Of a DNA stretch of 64,000 bases, positions 8,663 through 16,280 are shown piece after piece. Both the position numbers and the translations under genes were made by a program. The DNA is taken from assembly GCA_016717115.1 (NCBI GenBank), contig JADKGE010000010.1, forward strand, positions 1 to 64,000, in the 5' to 3' direction. Below the pieces are notes generated by a model that was not told the DNA's origin, did not search any database, and saw only the letters and a program-made list of their open reading frames with translations. How positions within the stretch are numbered: position 1 is the first letter of the stretch; each line of letters begins with the position of its first letter. Source of the stretch: Actinomycetota bacterium (lineage in GTDB: Bacteria > Actinomycetota > Actinomycetes > S36-B12).

Positions 8663-9010
8663 CGACCTGCACGATGCCGCAATCTGCGGATTCCACAGGG
8701 GGCTGCGGATTGAATATCCGTAGGTTGAAGCAGATAGGGCCAAAGAAAGGGCCAGGGAAAGGGCCAACTCAGCAAAGTGACAACCGGTGTTCTCGCCTTG
8801 TAGCCGAAAACCTGTTGCAGCGCAACAACTTTCGAGTGGGTCGCCGGGGGCTCGAACCCCGAACCTACGGATTGAAAGCCTTTCCGATCACGCCGCAGAC
8901 TACCCAGTAGCAAGCGATTGCAACGGATTCCGGCCCACCCGGACTCTCCCAGAACCGCACAGGCCCGTCAAGAACGGGCCAGCGCACCGAGCATGAAAGG
9001 GCCAGGAACA
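8541..9010. repeat. attP-like repeat unit 2, with 24-bp boundary repeat and tRNA-Lys fragment (8837-8878)
   Basis: This ~470-bp unit is closely matched by 32861-33335. It opens with the 24-bp boundary repeat at 8541-8564 (starts TGAACCTACGG, ends ACGCGTCCGC). Next come three GGGCCA motifs spaced 11 bp apart (about 8737-8765), an inverted repeat GTTGCAGCGCAAC at about 8815, and the 42-bp tRNA-Lys 3' half on the minus strand. To the right are GCGATTGCAACGGATTC and further GGGCCA motifs. The layout of arm repeats, inverted core sites and a tRNA 3' end is that of a tyrosine-integrase attP. No gene is supported between 8541 and 9188. Confidence 0.8.
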
Positions 9011-9188
9011 ACGCAGAACGGCGTCCTCGATCCACGACTTCCGAGCCGTCGCAACCACTACGGGCCCGCCGTCAGTCGTGCCTACTTCGATGCCCTGACG
9101 TGGGCTTCGCCCGGAGGAATCAGCCCGTGGGCGGCCCTCTTCCGCTGGCAATGCGCGCGCGTACCCGCCGGGAGGGATGGATTTGTGG

Positions 9189-12100
9189 TCAACGCAAGAG
9201 CGTCCGATGAAGGGTCTCTATCGCGGGCAGGCGAACTTCCGCGACTTGCGGATTGCGTCTATCGAGGTTCCCGGCTCGCTCTAGCAGCTCGAGCGACTCT
9301 GCTACGAGGGTCCGATCCCGGAATTGGGCCGAGGCGTTCCCCGAGAGCCACGTCACGCCCTCGCGGGCAAGTACGACGTATGCGTGCGGGGAAGCGGCAC
9401 CCCGGGAGCGGATTACACGATGAAGATCGCTGATTGCACGACTCGCCTCTTCTTGCAAGCCTCCGGCAGGATCATCGTTTGCCAGTCTTAGTCGTAGAAG
9501 CGAGAATTCGGTCAAGACTAACGGGTCCTGATGCCCTAATCCCGTTGTCATGGCGGCCATCAGCGCATGGCGAGCGTTGTCCATCAAGCCGGCTTCAACC
9601 TCAAACGAACCCCATTGAAGATAGAAGTGAAAGTCGTCGCACATGATGTCTTCGACGCTCTGATAGATCCCGCGGATTTCGACATCCATCAACTTCAGCC
9701 CCAGCAAGTACGAGTGGCTAAGAAGTCGAATCATCGTGCGCCTCTCGGGGTTCGAGTACGTTGTCTCTCGCACCCCGGAAGCGCAGAACACCCGCAACGC
9801 ACTCCCCGCGGCGATTGCCAGAAGCCCCCTCTGCCGCAAGAGACTCTGGACCGCCTCAGCAACGACTCTGTGGCGTAGGGTCATGCGCCCATCTCGGTTC
9901 GTTCTAACCAGCCTGGCACGTTCGAGTTGATTGACCGCGTCTAGTGCCCCTTCGGGAGTTCCACCACTTACCTGGAGAACCTGTTCGAGAGTCATGGACT
10001 CATCGATTGCAGTTACCAGAGCAAGAACTGCGTAGATGCTCATCTGGCCGGCGTTCAACTGATCACATTCGGATTCGACCTTCCTGAAGAACTCCATTCC
10101 CGACGTGGCTTGGATCATGCCCACGAGCAGCTGACCTGTATCCCCAGACTCGGGGTTGAGTCCCGTAGCCAGCAGCTGGTACAGGTCGGACCTGGTTGTG
10201 CGTCGGTCAGACACCAGGTTGAATTCCTGGATCTTGTCGCAAAGGGAGTGCACGTCTTGAATGCCCAAGTTCTTCAATGGGAGTGTCACAAGGCCCATCA
10301 TCGGTGGCACCAGACTGGCGCGGATCGAGCGGGCGCTTGCAATCACAAGGCGCGGAGCCCTATCTCCCGATTGAATGTCCCTCAGCAGAGCCTCGATGCC
10401 GCTGCCGAATACATCAACGTCGTCGATCAATACAATGTCGTAGGCCTCGCGCCTGATCTGATCAAGAATGCGGCTCGGCTCCACGTTGATGTTTCGGTCA
10501 ATCCAGCCCACCTTGTTTTCAACCTGAAGTCGGCAGGCCACTTGCATGAGGGTCGTGGTGCGGCCGCAACCGGCAGTGCCAGTGACTAGCAGGATCCTCG
10601 CCGTTGTCGTGGCGACTTCGTTGAAAACCTGATCGATCGGCGAGAGTGTCGGCACGGCGAAGTTCCCAACAACATCGCCCCATGTGGGAGTGGAACCTCT
10701 AAGAAATTGCCTGCTTCCTCCGGCGGCGGTCCGAACTAGTTCTCCAACCCCAAGTACAACATCGCCACTGCGGGTTCCTAGCCCTCCATCAGGGCGATTC
10801 CGTGCCCTCCTTCGTCCCAAGTCCGTAGCGCCCATGGCATCATGCACGAACTCGGAGACTCGCATCGGAATCCACCGCACATCAAGAAGTTCCAACTGTG
10901 CCTGCATCGCCGGCGGAAGAAAGGGACTTACGATGAAGCAGTCAGGTCGGTAATCCTTGGGCCTGAGCGCTCTCGCCGACACCCAACTCCAGAGTTGAAG
11001 TGTGGTTGGGTCGTCGCAGAGGAATGTTACTGGTGTTCTCGAGAGCATCGTCTTGGTGAAGTGCTCCCAATCCGCAGCGCTTTGACGAGATTGGGAATTC
11101 TCCAATGCGTTCGACTTGCCTTCTATCACCCACGGTGTCACGGCCGCATCGAGCATGAGACGCTCGCGACCCCGACGCTGAAAGTACGGATCTCGGCCAG
11201 TGTCGACGTATTCGTAGACCTCCGCGTTGGGCGCCAAGCGAGCAGTTGATCGGACGACATCGCATGGCGAGAGCGAAAGGAGCGAGGCCCATGGCGCGTT
11301 CAACATCTGTTGAACGTCCGTGGCGACTCGTTCGGACGGACTTGTGAGCAACTTCTTGAAGAGGGCGCGAGCATCCCTTCTGGTCTGCGCCTGTGCTACC
11401 AACTCGAAGAGAGTCTCGTCCGGTGTCTGAAGGTCATGAGATGCGCGGTCCAGGCCAGCACTGGTCCATGCGGCGAAGCGAAAGTCAAGATACGTTGACT
11501 CATTTGTGGACGTCGAAGGGTCGACCAGGTCTCCAAGCACTCCGACCATTTGCCCGCCGGCAAGGTGCCGAAACAATCGTTCCAAGTTCGCGTCGACGTC
11601 TTTGGTCACCGAATCGGGAACGCTCGGCCGCAACCCCTCTTCGGACACGGCGAGACCCTCGCCGATTGGCACCGAGCGCGAGCAATCGCTCCCGCGATCT
11701 AGGCCGAACTTGGTGGAGCGGTCAAGCTTCCAGAACCCGCTAGACGTTCGCGATGCTTCACGCGGCCAAACCGTAATCGACTGGGCGCCGGCATCATCAA
11801 CGTTGATCGTCAGGAGCGCATACCCGTGCCTGCGATCTTCAGATCCGCGGAATCGGTCAAGGCCAAAGAGCGAGGTTCCTTGGTGAGTCACGTAGGTGTC
11901 TGGTGTGCCCAATGCTTGCTGCCCGTAGGCCTCATCGTGAAGAGGCCCACACAGAGGGAGGCGAATTCGGCTTGACTCGCTAAAGAGAGCTTCGACTGCC
12001 TCTGTGCGGTTCTGGATCCACGAAAGCGGATGATGGGTAAGAACAACGCCGACGTCGGTAGCACGCGACCACTTGGGCAGGTCGCCACCGACTGCCGCCT

Positions 12101-12710
12101 GAATCTGACGAGGCGTCAAACTGAGGGAACCCTCGGAGACACCATCGGACAGGTGCCTAAACGCCGTATTCAGACCAATGACGCCGACTCTTAACTCGTT
12201 TCTGGACACGACGCCTGAGAACTCCCCCGGCAGGCGTCCAGTCGTTCGTTCACCGACGAACTCGAAAGGCTGCTGGTCAATCCAGTCCGAGTACGCGGCA
12301 AAGGACTGTCGAACGAAGTTCACGTATTCGTTTGTAGAGCCACCTATCAGGGCAGACTCGACGTTGTCATCCCAAGTCTCAATAAGTGCGCGCCCGTGTG
12401 CATCAAGCTCACTCGGCCGCTGCAGGTCATGGTTTCCTGGCACGGCCGCAATAGCAGGCACGTCGTGCGTGCGGTCCAGCAGGAAGTTCCAGAGCTCATT
12501 AAGGAAGCCCGTTGCCAGTGCGTAGTCTGCAGGGAGCCCCCTATTGGCGATGTCACCAGTGAATGCAAGCAGGTCGATCACGTCGATCTGGCTGTCGAGA
12601 AGATAGTTGAGGTCAAGAAAGAGATTCTCGCGGACGTTCGGCCAGCGCCCGTCCATGCCGAATTGACCGAAGTGAACGTCCGTCAGGTGCAGGATCGTGA
12701 ATGACCTCAC
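9189..12710 (-). CDS. metallophosphatase - SIR2-like(?) - STAND NTPase protein, putative antiphage defence
   Basis: 1173 residues, GTG start behind AAGGAG. Domain 1 (about 1-350) is a calcineurin-like metallophosphatase: TDVHFG (D11, H13), FTGDIANRG (D53), PGNHD (92-95), THHPL near 230, and a last motif GPLH where GHxH is usual. Domain 2 (about 380-650) has weak strands (RLFRHLAGGQMVGVLGD, PVTFLCDD, CFIVSPF, EFVHDAM) whose order recalls a degenerate SIR2-like domain; this is the least certain call. Domain 3 is a STAND-type P-loop NTPase: Walker A GTAGCGRTT near 713 (Arg where Lys is usual), Walker B VLIDDVDVFG near 763, sensor RLVIASARS. A helical C-terminus (about 900-1173) would be the sensor. 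It is the only intact gene in its cargo segment, of visibly lower G+C than its neighbours. Effector-STAND-sensor design is known from Avs-like defence proteins. Confidence 0.8.
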   Translation of the reverse strand: MRSFTILHLTDVHFGQFGMDGRWPNVRENLFLDLNYLLDSQIDVIDLLAFTGDIANRGLPADYALATGFLNELWNFLLDRTHDVPAIAAVPGNHDLQRPSELDAHGRALIETWDDNVESALIGGSTNEYVNFVRQSFAAYSDWIDQQPFEFVGERTTGRLPGEFSGVVSRNELRVGVIGLNTAFRHLSDGVSEGSLSLTPRQIQAAVGGDLPKWSRATDVGVVLTHHPLSWIQNRTEAVEALFSESSRIRLPLCGPLHDEAYGQQALGTPDTYVTHQGTSLFGLDRFRGSEDRRHGYALLTINVDDAGAQSITVWPREASRTSSGFWKLDRSTKFGLDRGSDCSRSVPIGEGLAVSEEGLRPSVPDSVTKDVDANLERLFRHLAGGQMVGVLGDLVDPSTSTNESTYLDFRFAAWTSAGLDRASHDLQTPDETLFELVAQAQTRRDARALFKKLLTSPSERVATDVQQMLNAPWASLLSLSPCDVVRSTARLAPNAEVYEYVDTGRDPYFQRRGRERLMLDAAVTPWVIEGKSNALENSQSRQSAADWEHFTKTMLSRTPVTFLCDDPTTLQLWSWVSARALRPKDYRPDCFIVSPFLPPAMQAQLELLDVRWIPMRVSEFVHDAMGATDLGRRRARNRPDGGLGTRSGDVVLGVGELVRTAAGGSRQFLRGSTPTWGDVVGNFAVPTLSPIDQVFNEVATTTARILLVTGTAGCGRTTTLMQVACRLQVENKVGWIDRNINVEPSRILDQIRREAYDIVLIDDVDVFGSGIEALLRDIQSGDRAPRLVIASARSIRASLVPPMMGLVTLPLKNLGIQDVHSLCDKIQEFNLVSDRRTTRSDLYQLLATGLNPESGDTGQLLVGMIQATSGMEFFRKVESECDQLNAGQMSIYAVLALVTAIDESMTLEQVLQVSGGTPEGALDAVNQLERARLVRTNRDGRMTLRHRVVAEAVQSLLRQRGLLAIAAGSALRVFCASGVRETTYSNPERRTMIRLLSHSYLLGLKLMDVEIRGIYQSVEDIMCDDFHFYLQWGSFEVEAGLMDNARHALMAAMTTGLGHQDPLVLTEFSLLRLRLANDDPAGGLQEEASRAISDLHRVIRSRGAASPHAYVVLAREGVTWLSGNASAQFRDRTLVAESLELLERAGNLDRRNPQVAEVRLPAIETLHRTLLR

Positions 12711-12756
12711 GCGCGGACTCCTTCACCGCAATTGGCGTAGGCGAACTGTACTCAAT

Positions 12757-13519
12757 GGGGACTGTTGCGTTGACGGATCGCCGGGTGTCGGTGAGGGTGG
12801 CGGGATGAAGCGCAACCGCCGTTCGCGACCGCACGTGAAGGCTCCTTCGGCGTTCGCGGGGTTCCGGTTCCCACCGGACTTGATCCTGCTCGCGGTCCGC
12901 TGGTATCTGCGCTTCGGCCTGTCCTACCGAGACCTGGAGGAGATTCTCGCCGAGCGCGGCATCGAGGTGGATCACGTCACCTTGTACCGGTGGGTGCAGC
13001 GGTTCACCCCCGAGCGTATGGACGCGGCGCGCCCGAGCCGGCACGCGACGGGGGACCGGTGGTTCGTTGACGAGACCTACGTGAAGGTCTCCGGGGTGTG
13101 GCGGTACGTCTATCGGGCGGTGGACCAGCACGGACAGGTCATCGACGTATTCGTCTCAAGCGCAGGCACATCGCCTCGGCGCGCCGCTTCTTCACCACGG
13201 CTCTGGCCGCGCATCTTCGCCCGCGGAGGTGATGACCGACCGCGCGGCTGCACTGGCCAACGTGATCGAGGAGCTGATCCCGGTGGCGTTCCACAACACC
13301 GGCCAGTACGAGAACAACCGATGCGAATGCGACCACGGCAGGTTGAAGGCCCGGCTGCGGCCGATGCGCGGCTTGAAGACCGACCGGACGGCGACCGTCG
13401 TCATCCGAGGGCACGCGTTCATCCAGAACCTGCGACGAGGCCACTGCGAACTCGGAGTCGAGGTACCGCCGATGTTCCGGCTGGCAACCGCATTCGGCGA
13501 ACTCCAGCTCGCGACCTGA
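12757..13519 (+). mobile_element. degenerate IS6-family insertion sequence
   Basis: The left end may be the GGGGACTGTTGCG stretch at 12757, which resembles IS6-family terminal repeats. The transposase gene follows at 12805. I find no matching inverted repeat after the stop at 13519, so the right end seems lost or diverged. The element separates the STAND gene from the integrase remnant. Confidence 0.55.
12805..13519 (+). pseudogene. IS6-family DDE transposase, frameshifted
   Basis: The first frame from ATG 12805 gives the IS6 pattern PDLILLAVRWYLRFGLSYRD, then VDHVTLYRWVQRF (helix-turn-helix) and GDRWFVDETYVKV with the first catalytic Asp. Around 13152 the coding frame shifts (HIASARRFFTTALAAHLRPR in another frame). 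Near 13225 it shifts again to the frame that carries VMTDRAAALANVIEEL (second Asp), NNRCECDHGRLKARLRPMRGLK (catalytic Glu region expected here) and the C-terminus to TGA 13519. Two frame changes make an active enzyme unlikely unless they are sequence errors. Length without the breaks would be about 238 residues, normal for IS6 transposases. Confidence 0.8.
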
Positions 13520-13572
13520 AGATCCCGGCTACGCCAACGATTCCACACGCCCCGTGATCTCCAGACGCAACA

Positions 13573-13971
13573 GTGCCGCCACCGGTGATCATCGATCACT
13601 CCGACTGGATGAAGCGCGTGTGGCGGCGTGCACGCGAGGCCGCTGGTCTCGTCGGGGACCTGACACTGCCACCACTCGACCCACGCCGGCGCGCCATTCA
13701 CGTCAAGGACCTGCGCGCGTACGCCGCCAGCGTCATCGTCGACAGCGGCGGCACCGTCTACGACGCAGCCCAACTTCTGCGGCACTCCGACATCACCACC
13801 ACGAACAAGTACTACGCACGGGCCCAAGACGAGCGCAGCCAGGACGCCGCTCGTGCGCGTCTACGCCTCGATCCCGGCCTGCCACTCGATCAGCGCATCG
13901 ACGCGCTCTGGGAGGCCTGGGTCGCCAGCTACCCGATGCTCACGAAGAACCTGTTCGCACCCGACGCCTGA
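13573..13971 (+). pseudogene. tyrosine recombinase (integrase), C-terminal remnant
   Basis: About 132 residues from a GTG; an in-frame TGA at 13555 blocks any longer version. The segment VKDLRAYAASVIVDSGG, then AAQLLRHSDITTTNKYYARA, matches the end of the phage-integrase catalytic domain: Arg of the H/K-x-x-R box, the LRHSD His box, and the nucleophile Tyr in NKYYA. The N-terminal arm-binding and core-binding domains and the first catalytic Arg are missing, so it cannot recombine DNA alone. It ends 170 bases before tRNA-Lys fragment 3, the usual position of an integrase gene beside its attachment site. It is thus the probable remnant of the enzyme that built this array. Confidence 0.8.
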
Positions 13972-14082
13972 TGCTCAATTCCTTCGGCTCGAGAATGTGC
14001 CACGCAGGCCCGTCGAGGCCCGCTCAGACCCAGAGAAAGACTTCTTTCCGGGCTAACTTCCGGGCTATTTGGGTATTTCCTA

Positions 14083-14330
14083 CTCATCCCGTAGGGTTTG
14101 ATGCCCTCAAGAGTTGTTGAATACCAACGGTTTTCGGCTGTGGGTCGCCGGGGGCTCGAACCCCGAACCTACGGATTAAAAGCCTTCCCGATCACACCTC
14201 AGAACAACCGAATATCAAGCGATTGCAACGAATTCTGGCCCATCCAGACCCTGTCAGAACCACCCAGGCCCGTCAAGAAAGGGCCAGCGCCCCGAGCATG
14301 AAAGGGCCATGTAAGGGCCAACTTCAGGTG
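14083..14330. repeat. attP-like repeat 3 with tRNA-Lys 3' fragment (14141-14182)
   Basis: The 42-bp minus-strand tRNA-Lys 3' half is intact to the CTTTTAA anticodon loop, after which the sequence departs from a tRNA (GAAGG instead of a stem partner for TCCGT). The right flank repeats GCGATTGCAACGAATTC, CAGAACCACCCAGGCCCGTCAAGAAAGGGCCA and two more GGGCCA motifs, as in copies 2 and 4. The left flank lacks the 24-bp repeat and the triple GGGCCA block. No gene is supported between 13972 and 14396. Confidence 0.78.
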
Positions 14331-14396
14331 AGTGTCGCGGTACGTCATCGCTGGAACACCGTCAAGACCGGGAGATCCGTCGATGCAACGGAACTT

Positions 14397-15032
14397 TCAC
14401 ACCAGCTTCGGGTAGAAGAGGAGCAGTGACATGGCGACGAGGAAGATCGCCAGCCCCATGCCTAAGAGCGCCCATTGCGAGCGGTGTGACTTCATCCGTC
14501 CTGAGATGGCTGCAAAGAACAGGACCGCCGCGAACGCCACAGCGAGCAGCGTGTAGTTGTCTCCTCGCTGGTTGTACTCCAAGGCTTCAGCGAACTTCTC
14601 GTCCGCGCGGGCGTCGGATGCTGCGGCGTCGGCCAGTTCCTGAATCTGGTACTCCGGCATCACGAAGGGTGACTCAGGCGCGTCGGGGTTCGTCAACGGG
14701 TCGGTGGCGAGCCAGGCCTTGAATGACGTGTTCAGGGGCTCGGGGAACCGGGCAGCCAGGAAGTCCATGAGCTCCTGCTCCTTGTTCGCGGAGGCCTGGA
14801 GCCATTGCGTGTAGAGGCCGACCTGAATCGTCGAGCGGCGATTGGCCACTCCCTCTGATCGCGCCGCCTCGATTCGGGCCGATGACGCCTGGCTGAAGGA
14901 GATCGACATCGCGCCGCCCCACTTGCTGGACTGGAAGCCTGCCCACGCGGTGAGGATCGCCGTTACGGATAGCAGGATCACTGCGACCAGCTCGCGCCAA
15001 TCGGTGCCGTGGTGCTGCTCAGTCTGATTCAC
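14397..15032 (-). CDS. membrane protein of unknown function at the end of the sulfatase operon
   Basis: 211 residues. One membrane helix near the N-terminus (VAVILLSVTAILTAWAGFQSS) is followed by a long polar helical region with SQASSARIEAARSE and TQWLQ. Two closely spaced C-terminal helices end the protein (LLAVAFAAVLFFAAIS and ALLGMGLAIFLVAMSLLLFY). The central part would face one side as a helical bundle. I do not know a functional name for the family. The start overlaps the end of the radical-SAM maturase gene by 14 bases, which argues for cotranscription with the sulfatase genes. Att repeat 3 lies directly downstream. Confidence 0.65.
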   Translation of the reverse strand: MNQTEQHHGTDWRELVAVILLSVTAILTAWAGFQSSKWGGAMSISFSQASSARIEAARSEGVANRRSTIQVGLYTQWLQASANKEQELMDFLAARFPEPLNTSFKAWLATDPLTNPDAPESPFVMPEYQIQELADAAASDARADEKFAEALEYNQRGDNYTLLAVAFAAVLFFAAISGRMKSHRSQWALLGMGLAIFLVAMSLLLFYPKLV

Positions 15033-16248
15033 GTGGCGGCTCTCTCTTGAGTGGGGCTTGCTGACCCTTGATCGCTGATGATGGGATCAAGTCGTGGGCC
15101 ACGGGCGCTCCGTGGCACTTCTTCCACTTGCGGCCGCCGCCGCACGAGCAGGGGTCGTTCCGCGCCCGCTTCGCGTCAGCAGCGGAGTACCAGTCCCGAA
15201 GACCCGTGGCGTCGGCGCCGCGACGTAGCAGCCCCGTCATCACGTTCATGGGCTCGTCGACGTGCCGGAAGAAGCGCTGGTAGCCCTCGCAGAGGTAGTG
15301 CAGGCCGGGCTCGCCGTCGGGGGTGGTGAGGAATCTGTCCTTGGGGCAGCCTCCGTTGCAGGCGAACCGGACGTCGCAGGACCGGCAGTAGGCAGGGAGG
15401 GTGTCCTCCTTCGCCCGCCCGAAGGTCCGCTGCTGCGGCGACTCGACCAGTTCGAGGAGCGTCCGCCCCTGGGTGATGTTGCCCAGCATGTACTCGGGGT
15501 CGACGTAGTGATCGCACGAATAGAGGTCGCCGTTGTGCTCCAGCGCCACGGCATCGCCACACGTGCGGGCGTGCACGCACATGCCCGCCTGGTCCATTCC
15601 CATCCAGTGGGCGAGCGCGGTGTCGAACATCGTCACGAACACGTCGCCGACGTCGTGGCGTGCCCACTCCTCGAACACGTCGATGAGGAAGCGCCCGTAC
15701 TGCGCCCCGGAGATGGATCGGGCGCTGGCCCGTTCGCCCTCCTCATGCTCGACGATGGGGATGAGCTGGATGAACGAGGCCCCGAGCTCGTTCCTCAGGA
15801 AGCGATACACCTCGCGGCCCCGGTCGCCGTTGGCGGCGTTCAAGGTGACCAGGGCATTCCACTCCACGTCGTGGCGCTTCAGCGCGTCCAGATCGGCAAT
15901 CACCCGCTCGAAGGTGGGCTTCCCGCCCTTGTCGACTCGGTACCGGTCGTGCAGCTCGCGCGGGCCGTCGATGGAGACGCCGACGAGGAAGTGATTCTCC
16001 GCCAGGAAGGCGGCCCACTCGTCGTCGATCAGCGTGGCATTCGTCTGCAGCGTGTTGAGGATCCGCTGCCCGGGCGCCGCGTACTGCGCCTCGAGCTCCA
16101 GGGTGCGCCGGAAGAAGTCGATGCCCATGAGCGTGGGCTCGCCGCCCTGGAACGCGACGACGATCTCCTTTGTAGAGCTCCTCCTTGACAGGAAGAAGCA
16201 GTACTCGCAATCCAGGTTGCAGATCGCGCCGGTCGGCTTCGACATCAC
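15019..16248 (-). CDS. radical SAM sulfatase maturase (anSME-like) with SEC-C tail, internally deleted
   Basis: 409 residues as read. The radical-SAM cluster motif CNLDCEYC is at the N-terminus, followed by FQGGEPTLMG, VSIDGPRE, NALVTLN and the SPASM-type cysteines (CSCDHYVDPEYMLGN, CRSCDVRFACNGGCPKD). The C-terminus carries a SEC-C zinc motif (RNDPCSCGGGRKWKKCHG). Such enzymes convert the active-site Cys or Ser of sulfatases to formylglycine. Between the [4Fe-4S] motif and VAFQGGEP about 27 residues normally present are missing. A neighbouring frame shows the expected LSKEELYKGDR-like start of that stretch, so a frameshift plus deletion has been patched back into frame. No clear ribosome site precedes the ATG. 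Activity is doubtful unless this is an assembly fault. The substrate is probably the sulfatase encoded just upstream. Confidence 0.8.
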   Translation of the reverse strand: MMSKPTGAICNLDCEYCFFLSRRSSTKEIVVAFQGGEPTLMGIDFFRRTLELEAQYAAPGQRILNTLQTNATLIDDEWAAFLAENHFLVGVSIDGPRELHDRYRVDKGGKPTFERVIADLDALKRHDVEWNALVTLNAANGDRGREVYRFLRNELGASFIQLIPIVEHEEGERASARSISGAQYGRFLIDVFEEWARHDVGDVFVTMFDTALAHWMGMDQAGMCVHARTCGDAVALEHNGDLYSCDHYVDPEYMLGNITQGRTLLELVESPQQRTFGRAKEDTLPAYCRSCDVRFACNGGCPKDRFLTTPDGEPGLHYLCEGYQRFFRHVDEPMNVMTGLLRRGADATGLRDWYSAADAKRARNDPCSCGGGRKWKKCHGAPVAHDLIPSSAIKGQQAPLKREPPRESD

Positions 16249-16280
16249 GTGGAACAGCCGTGAGCGTCAAGGCGCTGGAC

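Noticed and set aside
8730..9000. GGGCCA repeats as a CRISPR array
   Set aside because: The repeats are only 6-10 bases with spacing of one helical turn and no cas genes nearby; they fit integrase arm sites.
13520..13572. Right terminal inverted repeat of the IS6-type element
   Set aside because: No sequence matching the left-end GACTGTTGCG could be found after the transposase stop.
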